From the NCBI GenBank assembly GCA_038212215.1, contig JBBQUT010000006.1:109230-173229 (forward strand): DNA of 64,000 nt, written 5' to 3'. Position numbers and translations under genes: made by a program. Shown here piece after piece: positions 16,130-23,535 of this stretch; positions within the stretch are counted from its first letter, which is position 1; each line of letters begins with the position of its first letter. This DNA is from JALZAI01 sp038212215. GTDB lineage: Bacteria; Actinomycetota; Actinomycetes; Mycobacteriales; Jatrophihabitantaceae. The notes beneath the pieces are model-generated. The model searched no databases and was not told the DNA's origin. It worked only from the letters and a program-made list of their open reading frames with translations.

Positions 16130-16896
16130 GCAATGACTTCGTAGACGCGTTCACCTTCATCGCCGACCGATGGAGCGGCGTGCTGGAGCCGCGATCGGTC
16201 GAACATCTCATTATTTCCGGCGAAGCGATCGCGGTATCGATTCTCATTGGCGTGCCGTTGGGCGCGTTTCTCGGCCACATCCACAGATTCTCGTTCTTAG
16301 CAATCAACACCTCGAACATCGCCCGCGCGTTGCCGAGCCTCGCAATTCTTGCGATATTGCTGCCGTATACCGGCATCGGCGACACGACGATCATCATTGC
16401 GCTCGTCGTGCTGGCCGCGCCACCGATCCTCACCAACAGCTACGTCGCTGTGGATCAAGTCGATCCCGATACCGTGGACGCTGCCAAGGGAACCGGGCTG
16501 ACTCCCTGGCAGGTGTTGCTGCGGGTCGAACTTCCGCTGGCGCTGCCGCTGATGTTCGCCGGCATCCGCACGGCAGCGGTGTTCGTGGTCGCCACCGCCA
16601 CCTTGAAGGGTTTCTTCGGTGGCGGTGGCCTGGGCGAGGTCATCGCCGACCCGGCCTCGTACAAGATTTCCGGAGTAATCGGGGCGTCCTATGTTCTGAT
16701 CTTGATGGCCGTCGCCGTGCAACTCGTCTTTCTCGGCCTCGAGTACGTCGTCACCCCAGCCGGTCTGCGCCGCGGCGGGCGAGTCCGTCGTGGTTTCGCA
16801 AGGTCAGTCGCTGCGACCGACAACGCCGTGGCCAGTGGCCCGGAACTAGCCGAAGACCAAGAAGTCCAACTGCAACAAGGGAGCTCCACTCGATGA
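16126..16896 (+). CDS. Betaine/choline ABC transporter permease (OpuCD-like)
   Basis: A 256-residue second permease of the same family. Segments include LIISGEAIAVSILIGVPLGAFLGHI, IARALPSLAILAILLPYTGIG and TIIIALVVLAAPPILTNSYVAV. The EAA loop is VDAAKGTGLTPWQVLLRVELPLALPLMFAGI. A polar tail of about 30 residues follows the last membrane segment. The start at 16126 is chosen because homology starts at MSNDFVDAF and because the 25-codon leader frame of the repeat terminates on it (ATGA), which suggests re-initiation. It overlaps the binding-protein gene by four bases. Confidence 0.9.
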   Translation: MSNDFVDAFTFIADRWSGVLEPRSVEHLIISGEAIAVSILIGVPLGAFLGHIHRFSFLAINTSNIARALPSLAILAILLPYTGIGDTTIIIALVVLAAPPILTNSYVAVDQVDPDTVDAAKGTGLTPWQVLLRVELPLALPLMFAGIRTAAVFVVATATLKGFFGGGGLGEVIADPASYKISGVIGASYVLILMAVAVQLVFLGLEYVVTPAGLRRGGRVRRGFARSVAATDNAVASGPELAEDQEVQLQQGSSTR

Positions 16897-17870
16897 AACG
16901 CAACAAACTCTTCTCCACCGCTGGCGCGGCCATCACAGCTGTCACGCTCGCCTTTACCCTGGCGGCATGTAGTTCGAGCAGCAAGAGCGCCGACAAGACC
17001 TCGACCGGGGCGGCGCCGACTTCGGGCACCGCAGGTGCACTGCCGGGCAAGGGCAAGCCTGCAGTGACCATGGGCGACAAGGACTTCGACGAGCAGTTCC
17101 TGCTCGGCGAGCTCTACGCCCAAGCGCTGCGGGCGAAGGGCTTCACGATCAACCTGAAGAAGAACATCGGCTCCTCGGAGATCATCAATCAGGTGCTGCG
17201 CAAGGGAAAGATCGCGATGTACCCCGAGTACACGGGTGTCATCTACAGCAACGCCGCGTTGGCGAATCTCGGCGACAAGCCGAAGTCGGCCGCCGCCACC
17301 TATGCCGGGGCGAAGAAGTGGGAAGAGAGCCACGGCTTTACCATGCTCAAGGCGACCCCGTTCCAGGACGCAGACGGAATCGCCGTGACCAAGGCTTACG
17401 CACAGAAGAACAACCTCAAGCAAATCAGTGACCTCAAGAAGATCAGCCACTTCACCTACGCCGGGCCGAAGGAGAACCGAAACCGGTACCAAGGTGTGCT
17501 CGGCCTGAACAAGGCGTACGGGCTGCACAACTTCACTTTCAAAGCGCTGCCGACCGGCTCGCAATACGGCGCTCTGGACCGCGGCGACATCGACAGCATC
17601 GCGATCTTCACCACCGATGCCCAGCTCGCCAGCAACAAGTATACGGTGCTCACGGACACCGAAGGCATCTTTGGTTACCAGCAGGTTGCTCCCGTGGTGA
17701 AGCAGTCTGTGCTTTCCGCGCAAGGCCCGGAGTTCGCGAAGACGTTGGACGCAGTCAGTGCGCTCCTCACGACCGACGCGATCATCTCGATGAACAAAGC
17801 CGTCCAGGTCGACAAGAAGGATCCGGCCGTGGTGGCGAAGGCCTTCCTGCAGGCTAACCACCTGGCCTAG
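16893..17870 (+). CDS. Betaine/choline ABC transporter substrate-binding lipoprotein (OpuCC-like)
   Basis: A 325-residue exported lipoprotein. The signal peptide MKRNKLFSTAGAAITAVTLAF ends in the lipobox LAAC, followed by a Ser/Thr/Lys linker. The OpuAC/ProX-like domain begins at VTMGDKDFDEQFLLGELYAQALRAKG and contains GSSEIINQVLRKGKIAMYPEYTGVIY and GSQYGALDRGDIDSIAIFTTDA, as in glycine-betaine/choline binding proteins. The start overlaps the upstream stop (ATGA). The aromatic cage that would define the ligand cannot be assigned safely without structure. A strong terminator follows. Confidence 0.92.
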   Translation: MKRNKLFSTAGAAITAVTLAFTLAACSSSSKSADKTSTGAAPTSGTAGALPGKGKPAVTMGDKDFDEQFLLGELYAQALRAKGFTINLKKNIGSSEIINQVLRKGKIAMYPEYTGVIYSNAALANLGDKPKSAAATYAGAKKWEESHGFTMLKATPFQDADGIAVTKAYAQKNNLKQISDLKKISHFTYAGPKENRNRYQGVLGLNKAYGLHNFTFKALPTGSQYGALDRGDIDSIAIFTTDAQLASNKYTVLTDTEGIFGYQQVAPVVKQSVLSAQGPEFAKTLDAVSALLTTDAIISMNKAVQVDKKDPAVVAKAFLQANHLA

Positions 17871-17888
17871 TCACCCGCCAGGCGACAC

Positions 17889-17923
17889 AACCGGCCCGTC
17901 GTGATCTCCGCGACGGGCCGGTT
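17889..17923 (+). terminator. Intrinsic terminator after the betaine transporter operon
   Basis: Perfect 13-bp arms (AACCGGCCCGTCG and its complement) flank a 9-nt loop and are followed by a short T-containing tract (TTTATCC). It lies 18 bp after the binding-protein stop and can also serve the convergent LacI gene. Confidence 0.8.
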
Positions 17924-17938
17924 TATCCTGCGGGGCGG

Positions 17939-18985
17939 CTACGCCGACCGCGAGCTCGGCTCGGCGAGGGAACCACGCAACTGAGCTGCCGGCGCCAGCA
18001 CTTTGCGCCGGGACCGCTTGTCCTCGTCAATTGCGCGGACCGTTCGCTCGACCGCATAGGACACCATGAGCTCGACCGGCCAACGGAACGAAGACAGCGG
18101 CGGGGTGAGTAGGCGCGACACCGGGTGGTCGTCGTAGCCGAGGACGGACACCTCCCCTGGGATGGCGAGACCGAGCCGGTTCGCGGCGGCGTACACGCCG
18201 TAGGCCATCGAATCGGCCAGGCAGAAGAACGCCGTCGGCGCATCGACCGCAGTGAGCAGTTTCAGCGCTACGGCTTCGGCACTGTCGAGTTCGTGCGGCG
18301 TCATGTGCAACTCGACCTGCATGCCCAGCTCGCCGGCCACCCGCCGGACCGCGACTTCGGCCGGGCTGTCCGGCGTGCTGCGCGAGGTATGCGTCAGCAC
18401 CGCGATTCGCCGATGCCCCACCCGAGCAAGTTGCCCGAGCGCCGCGGCGACACCCGCGTCGTTGTCGAACACCACCTCGGCCGCCATTGCCGCACCCGGG
18501 ATATGGTCGCCGATCGACACCAGCACCGTGCGCCGGGCGAGCTCCGGCCACTGTTTGGAGCTCGGATCGACCGCCAGCAGGATCAGCGCGTCCACCCGCT
18601 GGTCGACGAGCTGTGTCGCCAGCTCCTCGGCGACCTCGGGACTGTTCGACCCGTCCACGATGAGGGCATGCCGGTCGGACTCCAGCAGCTCCCGGCCGAG
18701 CGCCGCGGCGACACCTTGCTGCCAGATGTCTTGCAGCGATCCGCACAGCACGCCGACGTAGCCGGTGCGTCCGGACGCCAGCGCTCGGGCGATCGGATCG
18801 ACCTGGTAGCCCAGCCGATCGGCGACCGCGCGGACTCGAACCTGTGTCTCGACCGGCACGTGCAGGCCGCGCAACGCGTAGGACACCGCTGCCGTCGACA
18901 AGCCCGACTCTGACGCGACGTCGCGCAGAGTGACACGCTTCGCCCGCTCGCGCACCCGACGACTGTAACCGGGAATTGACGCCAT
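17939..18985 (-). CDS. LacI-family transcriptional regulator
   Basis: A LacI/GalR regulator of about 348 residues. The HTH is KRVTLRDVASESGLSTAAVSYALRG and the hinge is RVRAVADRLGYQVDPIARALASGRTGYVGV. The periplasmic-binding-like core includes ADSMAYGVYAAANRLGLAIPGEVSVLGYDDHPVSRLLTPPLSSF. The start at 18985 (MASIPGYSRR) leaves a normal short N-terminal arm; 19033 is a longer alternative that would cover the operators. It is divergent from the amidohydrolase operon, with two LacI-type operators in the gap, and is therefore the probable repressor of that operon. Confidence 0.88.
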   Translation of the reverse strand: MASIPGYSRRVRERAKRVTLRDVASESGLSTAAVSYALRGLHVPVETQVRVRAVADRLGYQVDPIARALASGRTGYVGVLCGSLQDIWQQGVAAALGRELLESDRHALIVDGSNSPEVAEELATQLVDQRVDALILLAVDPSSKQWPELARRTVLVSIGDHIPGAAMAAEVVFDNDAGVAAALGQLARVGHRRIAVLTHTSRSTPDSPAEVAVRRVAGELGMQVELHMTPHELDSAEAVALKLLTAVDAPTAFFCLADSMAYGVYAAANRLGLAIPGEVSVLGYDDHPVSRLLTPPLSSFRWPVELMVSYAVERTVRAIDEDKRSRRKVLAPAAQLRGSLAEPSSRSA

Positions 18986-19004
18986 CGACGCATTGAGCGC
19001 CAGG

Positions 19005-19029
19005 TGAAGCGCTACAGTGAAGCGGTTCA
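19005..19029. promoter_or_regulatory. Tandem LacI-type operators
   Basis: TGAAGCGCTACA (19005-19016, one base off a perfect dyad) and TGAAGCGGTTCA (19018-19029, TGAA/TTCA dyad around a central CG) are spaced 13 bp centre to centre. They sit between the divergent LacI gene and the catabolic operon. The pattern matches general LacI/GalR operators. Confidence 0.6.
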
Positions 19030-19033
19030 ACAC

Positions 19034-19956
19034 ATGAGCGAGATCGGAGTGCGGTTATCGACAGCGCCGTCCGCACCGACGTCCACCAACACCTGTGGCC
19101 GCCGCGGCTGATCGACGCCCTGCGGGCGCGCCGGAGTGCGCCCATGCTTCGCGGGTGGACGTTGCACACCGCCGGAGAAGCGCCGTTCGAGGTGCGCCCG
19201 ACGGACCACGATCCCGCACACCGCGACACGCTGGACCCCGGGACCGACCTGGTGCTGCTGTCGCTGTCCACTCCCCTGGGCATCGAGGCGCTGCCGCCAG
19301 ACGAGGCTCAGCCGCTGCTCGACGCCTGGCATGCCGGCCTGCCCGACCTGCCTGCACGCTTTGCCGGTTGGGCCGCCGTCAGCGAGACCGAACCCGATCT
19401 TGACGGTCTCGCAGGCCTGTTCACGTCGCGATTCGTCGGCGTGCAGGTGTCCGCGGCAACGCTCGCCACCCCCGACGCGGTCGCTGCCGCCGGCCCGCTG
19501 CTCCGGCGTTGCGAGGAACTGAACCGGCCGGTGCTGGTCCACCCCGGGTCTGTCGCCGCACGCGCGACGTCAGTGCCCAAGTGGTGGGCCGCAGTCGTCG
19601 ACTATTCCGCTCAACTACAGGCTGCCTGGTGGGCCTGGCACGTCGCCGGCCGGCGCTTGCTGCCGTCGCTGCGGATGTGTTTCGTCGCGGGGGCCGGCCT
19701 GGCAGCGTTGCAGCACGAGCGCTTCACCGCACGCGGCGGCGGCCGCTTCGTCGTCGACGACGGCGCGTTCGTCGACACCTCGTCGCACGGGCGGCAGGCC
19801 GTCGACGCGCTGACCCGGGTACTTGGCATTGACGTCATCGTCCTGGGTAGCGACCGCCCGTACGCCGAACCCGGCGACGCACATCTCGGCGCCGCCGCGG
19901 ACCACGCCGTGCGGGTGGTCAATCCGTACCGACTGCTCAGAGGAGGAACCGGATGA
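19034..19956 (+). CDS. Amidohydrolase (amidohydrolase_2 family), start region out of frame
   Basis: The main frame runs to 19956 and encodes a metal-dependent hydrolase of the amidohydrolase-2 family. Its metal motif VHQHLWP lies at 19081-19101, with RPVLVHPG in the middle and VLGSDRPYAEPGDAH near the C-terminus. No ATG, GTG or TTG in this frame lies between an upstream stop (19018) and the metal motif; the first ATG (19144) would delete it. An ATG at 19034 is in another frame (MSEIGVRL...). One extra base near 19055 would join it to IDSAVRTDVHQHLWP. So the gene has either a frameshift, a sequence error or a non-canonical start. The 3' end overlaps the next gene (ATGA). Substrate is unknown. 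Confidence 0.7.
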
Positions 19957-20510
19957 GCCGTGCACTTTCCACAGCAAGCATCTCGACTGCGCAGTCGAGG
20001 GCAACCCTTCGCTATGACGAGCTGCCCGATCGTGATCTCAGCCGCGCCGAACTGCTTAACCTCGTCGCCGGCGTGGCCGTGAACCCCGCGCTGTGGCGCG
20101 AACACGTCGCGTTCGACGACGAGCAGCGGCACTACATTTGCTTGCGCCGCGACGCACACGTCGACGTCTGGGTGCTGTGCTGGACGCCCCGCAACGACAC
20201 CGGCTGGCACGACCACGACATCTCCTCCGGGGCGGTCGCCGTCGTGCAAGGCCGCCTCGTCGAGCGCACCTTGGCTGTCGGTCGAGCCAGCGATGCCAAC
20301 AACATCGCTGCCGGACGGATGTTCAGTTTCGGACCGGATCACATCCACCGACTGACCGGTCTCGACGCAGGCAGCGTGAGCATCCACGCCTACTCGCCGC
20401 CGCTGTGGCGAATGGGGCAGTACACGGTCGCCACGAGTGGCGTACTGACCCGCACGTCGCTGTCCTACGCCGACGAGTTGCGCCCGATCGGCGAGGACGT
20501 TCCCGCATGA
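19953..20510 (+). CDS. Cysteine dioxygenase-like cupin
   Basis: A 185-residue protein of the cysteine dioxygenase type I family. The cupin iron ligands are visible as His86 and His88 in GWHDHD and a histidine at about 130-132 in GPDHIHRLTG. AVVQGRLVERTL follows the first motif. Known members oxidise cysteine (or other thiols such as 3-mercaptopropionate) to the sulfinate with O2. It is coupled by ATGA overlaps to both neighbours. Next to a sarcosine-oxidase-like and a homocysteine-methyltransferase-like gene, it points to a substrate linking N-methyl and thiol metabolism, but the true substrate is open. Confidence 0.8.
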   Translation: MSRALSTASISTAQSRATLRYDELPDRDLSRAELLNLVAGVAVNPALWREHVAFDDEQRHYICLRRDAHVDVWVLCWTPRNDTGWHDHDISSGAVAVVQGRLVERTLAVGRASDANNIAAGRMFSFGPDHIHRLTGLDAGSVSIHAYSPPLWRMGQYTVATSGVLTRTSLSYADELRPIGEDVPA

Positions 20511-21691
20511 CCCGCGACTACGAGTCCGAGGACGTGCTGGACCTGCTGGTGCTCGGTGGCGGCGTCATGGGGCTGTTCACCGCCTATCACGCGTCCAGCG
20601 GATTCGACCGCATCGCCGTCGTCGAACGCGGCCGGATCGGTGACCCGACCACTGCGTCCTACGGGCGCACGCGCACGTTTCGCCGCGACTACCTCGACCC
20701 GACCTACGCACGCCTCGCCGACGAGGCCATCGCACTGTGGACCGACTTCGAACGCGCCAGCGGCCGAGACGTCCTGGTGCGCTGCGGGTGCATGAACATC
20801 GCTGCCGAGTCGGTGACACCTGAGCTGGCCGGAAGCTACGCCCAGCTGAGCACCGACACGCTGCGGCAGCTGGGTATTTCCACCGAGGTACTGGACGCGC
20901 AGCAGATCGGTGCGCGCTTCCCTTACCTGCAGGCGGATCTGGCGTTCCTCGACACGTCCGCAGGGGTGGTCGACGTCTCATCGGCCACCGCGGCCCTGCT
21001 GCAGACCCTGGACGAGCGCAAGATCGCGATTCATGAACAGGTTGACACCAGCGCGATCACGCGCGAGGGCGAACTGCTGCGCGCGCGGACCGACGCCGGA
21101 GATTTCCTTGCTCGCGCAGTGGTCATCACCGCCGGACACGGAACCAACCGGCTGCTGAGCCTGGTGAGCGGCTGCAACCTGCAGGTGCCGATCACCCGGG
21201 ATCGTCCGAGCGAGGCGAAGTACTTCGTACCTTCGGCGCACGAGCGACACCGCTTCACCGCCGATGTGATGCCGGTGATCGCGTACCTGGACACCGGCGT
21301 GTACGTGCATCCAATCATCGAAGGCGTGGTCGATGCGGTGAAGGTGGGCTACTACAACCCACCCGACATCCCGCGCGGACGCACCGGCATCGACGACGTT
21401 GCGCACTTCGTGCAGCGATGTATGCCGGGGCTGGCCGGTGCGGATGTCAGCGACGTGCTCGACGTCGACCAGTGTGACTACGATCTGGTGAGCGACGACG
21501 ATTTCGTGCTCGGGCGAGTTCCCGGCTTCGACAATGTGTTCGTCGGCGTCGGGTGGCGCGGCACCGGATACAAATTCGCACCCTGGGTCGGCCGGGTGCT
21601 TTTCCAGCTGGCGCTGCAACACGGCACCGTATACGACATCAGCCGTTTCGATCCGTCCCGCTTCGCGGGCACGGCAAAGGAGTCACGATGA
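20507..21691 (+). CDS. FAD-dependent amine oxidoreductase, monomeric sarcosine oxidase-like
   Basis: A 394-residue DAO-family flavoprotein. The Rossmann motif LGGGVMGLFTAYHAS starts at residue 16, followed by VVERGRIGDPTTASYGRTRTFR. The C-terminal GVGWRGTGYKFAPWVGRVL corresponds to the conserved G.SGHGFKF.P stretch of MSOX and MTOX. Such enzymes demethylate sarcosine or other N-methyl amino acids, releasing formaldehyde and H2O2. The start overlaps the stop of the cupin gene (ATGA). In this operon it could act on sarcosine produced by region-1 chemistry or on a dedicated substrate. The covalent FAD cysteine of MSOX cannot be placed with certainty. Confidence 0.8.
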   Translation: MTRDYESEDVLDLLVLGGGVMGLFTAYHASSGFDRIAVVERGRIGDPTTASYGRTRTFRRDYLDPTYARLADEAIALWTDFERASGRDVLVRCGCMNIAAESVTPELAGSYAQLSTDTLRQLGISTEVLDAQQIGARFPYLQADLAFLDTSAGVVDVSSATAALLQTLDERKIAIHEQVDTSAITREGELLRARTDAGDFLARAVVITAGHGTNRLLSLVSGCNLQVPITRDRPSEAKYFVPSAHERHRFTADVMPVIAYLDTGVYVHPIIEGVVDAVKVGYYNPPDIPRGRTGIDDVAHFVQRCMPGLAGADVSDVLDVDQCDYDLVSDDDFVLGRVPGFDNVFVGVGWRGTGYKFAPWVGRVLFQLALQHGTVYDISRFDPSRFAGTAKESR

Positions 21692-21762
21692 CGCCCCTTC
21701 GCTTCGCTCCGGCCGCCGAAGGCCACGCCCCTTCGTCATTCGCTCGCGGAGCTCACTCATGA
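21688..21762 (+). repeat. GAGCGAAGCGAG-type junction element 3, with 24-codon frame
   Basis: The 75-nt stretch is bounded by two copies of ATGACGCC (21688 and 21759). The first ATG has a good AAGGAG five bases upstream. It opens a 24-codon frame (MTPLRFAPAAEG...RGAHS) that ends in a TGA overlapping the second ATG, the start of the methyltransferase gene. Internal sequence is the inverted form of element 2 (CTTCGCTTCGCTCCGG, TTCGCTCGCGGAGCTCACTC). Confidence 0.65.
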
Positions 21763-22793
21763 CGCCGTCCGCCCGGAGCTTTCAACAGCGCCTCGATGAC
21801 GGCGTGTTAGTCGGTGCCGAAGGCTATGTCTTTGAATTGGAGCGGCGCGGCTACGTGAAGGCGGGGCCTTACGTCCCAGAGGTGATTCTCGATGCTCCAG
21901 ACGCGCTGCGCCAGTTACATCGCGAATTCCTGCGAGCGGGTGCGGACGTCATGGTCGCCCTCACCTATTACGCACATCGCGCGAAACTCGAGGACGTCGG
22001 CCGTGGCGGCGATCTGGAGCAGATGAATCGGCAGGCCGTGCGCATCGCCAACGAGATCGCGGCCGAGGGCGGCGCACTCGTCGCCGGCAACATCTGCAAC
22101 ACCTGGAGCTACGACCCGGCCGACCCCAAGCACTCGGGGGAAATAGTGCGTGCCCAATACCGCGAACAGCTCGGCTGGGCGCAGCAGGAGGGCGTCGACT
22201 TCGTGATCTCCGAAACCAACGACTTTCTCGGCGAGGCCCTCATCGGTCTGGAGGTGTGCCAGGAACTCGGTTTACCCGCGATGGTCACACTGGCGAGCGT
22301 GCAGCAGACCGCGACCTTCGACGGCTACGGTTACGCCGACGCATGCCGGATCCTCGCCGATCACGGCGCGAGCGTGGTCGGGCTGAACTGCTCGCGCGGG
22401 CCGGCGACGATGCTGCCGTTACTCGCCGAGATCCGCGCAGCGGTCGACATTCCGATCGCCGCGCAGCCTGTCCCGTACCGCACCGACGCCGCCACGCCGG
22501 CGTTCGAGTCGCTGGTCGACGTGCAGGGCCGCCGAGCGTTCCCCGTCCAGCTGGAGAGTTTTCAGCACACCCGATTCGAGATGGCCGACTTCGCTCGACG
22601 GGCCGCCGACATCGGGGTGGGCTACATCGGCATCTGCTGTGGCGGCGCGCCGCATTACGTGCGTGCGATGGCCGAGGCGCTGGGTCGCGAGACAACCGCG
22701 AGCCGCTACTCCCCCGCTCTTGACTTGCACCCGGTACTCGGCGAGTCACAGAGCATCGCCACCCTGCAGGTCATGGGCAACTGGATTGCCTAA
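21759..22793 (+). CDS. Betaine/homocysteine S-methyltransferase-like protein
   Basis: A 344-residue protein of the zinc-dependent homocysteine S-methyltransferase (BHMT) family. It has an N-terminal DGVLVGAEGYVFELERRGYVKAG and AGADVMVALTYYAH. VGLNCSRGP supplies the first zinc cysteine and GICCGGAP the Cys pair. It would move a methyl group from a betaine or related donor to a thiol acceptor. The start at 21759 is forced by frame; its original ribosome-binding site now serves the 24-codon frame of the inserted repeat. It is the last gene of the LacI-controlled operon, and its stop overlaps the convergent DUF4389 gene. Confidence 0.82.
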   Translation: MTPSARSFQQRLDDGVLVGAEGYVFELERRGYVKAGPYVPEVILDAPDALRQLHREFLRAGADVMVALTYYAHRAKLEDVGRGGDLEQMNRQAVRIANEIAAEGGALVAGNICNTWSYDPADPKHSGEIVRAQYREQLGWAQQEGVDFVISETNDFLGEALIGLEVCQELGLPAMVTLASVQQTATFDGYGYADACRILADHGASVVGLNCSRGPATMLPLLAEIRAAVDIPIAAQPVPYRTDAATPAFESLVDVQGRRAFPVQLESFQHTRFEMADFARRAADIGVGYIGICCGGAPHYVRAMAEALGRETTASRYSPALDLHPVLGESQSIATLQVMGNWIA

Positions 22794-23425
22794 GCGGACA
22801 GCGAGAACGGCGGATATTGGTCCGTGACCATGACGAGGGCGTAGGCGGACACCCGGTTGTGCCATCGGATGACGCCTTGTACGAAGTCGAAGATGCCACG
22901 CGGGTACCTTCCCGTGAACAGGATGGCGAACCAGGCGATCACCACCATAATGATCATCGCGATATACAGGAACGCGAGGACGATCACGTGCGGAATCGCC
23001 AGAAGCCACTTGACCAGTGGCAACCATCGATTCAGGTCGCGCTTCGCGTCGGGGTACTGGTAGTCGAGGTGCACTGACTGGTGCTCATCGGTGGACGGGT
23101 ACCGATCGTCCATCAACGCCATGTAGACGCCGACACGGCTGGAGAATCGCTGCAGTTCGAGGTTCCAGTCGAACCACCAGCGCGGATACTTCTGGCGGAA
23201 CACGATCATCAACAATGGAGCAAGGACCAGTAACCCGCCTGCCCCTGCCGCGACTTCCGAACCCCTATGGCCGGCACTCCACTGCCACGTCCCCCCGGAC
23301 ACTGCGCCGAGCACGATCGCAATCGGGATGATCACGACGATGCGGAAGGCTGTGGTCAGCCGATTCAACGGGCGATCCGGGTAGTCGACGGTGAATTGGA
23401 CCGGGTAGCTCGTTTTCGGTTGCAT
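22790..23425 (-). CDS. DUF4389 membrane protein
   Basis: A 211-residue protein with two DUF4389-type units. YPVQFTVDYPDRPLNRLTTAFRIVVIIPIAIVLGAV opens it, with repeated WFDWNLELQRFSSRVGVYMALMDDRYPS and WHNRVSAYALVMVTDQYPPF. Hydrophobic segments are near residues 25-45, 55-75 and 140-175. The family is a short actinobacterial membrane protein of unknown function. It is the last of a run of leftward envelope genes (DUF3618, YihY and others), but a 110-bp gap with a small GAGCACG-CTT-CGTGCT hairpin separates it from the next one. Confidence 0.8.
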   Translation of the reverse strand: MQPKTSYPVQFTVDYPDRPLNRLTTAFRIVVIIPIAIVLGAVSGGTWQWSAGHRGSEVAAGAGGLLVLAPLLMIVFRQKYPRWWFDWNLELQRFSSRVGVYMALMDDRYPSTDEHQSVHLDYQYPDAKRDLNRWLPLVKWLLAIPHVIVLAFLYIAMIIMVVIAWFAILFTGRYPRGIFDFVQGVIRWHNRVSAYALVMVTDQYPPFSLSA

Positions 23426-23535
23426 TCTGGCAGCCCCATCGCATCGGTTCGTGACTTAACGCCCGATTCAGACTGACTGCGCAACCCCCGAGGCGCGTAG
23501 AGCCGTTGGTCCCCCCGACGCGAGCACGCTTCGTG

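Noticed and set aside
568..22793. Rieske-type glycine betaine monooxygenase (GbcAB) in the betaine regions
   Set aside because: No Rieske CXH-CXXH motif protein or partner reductase was found among the genes.
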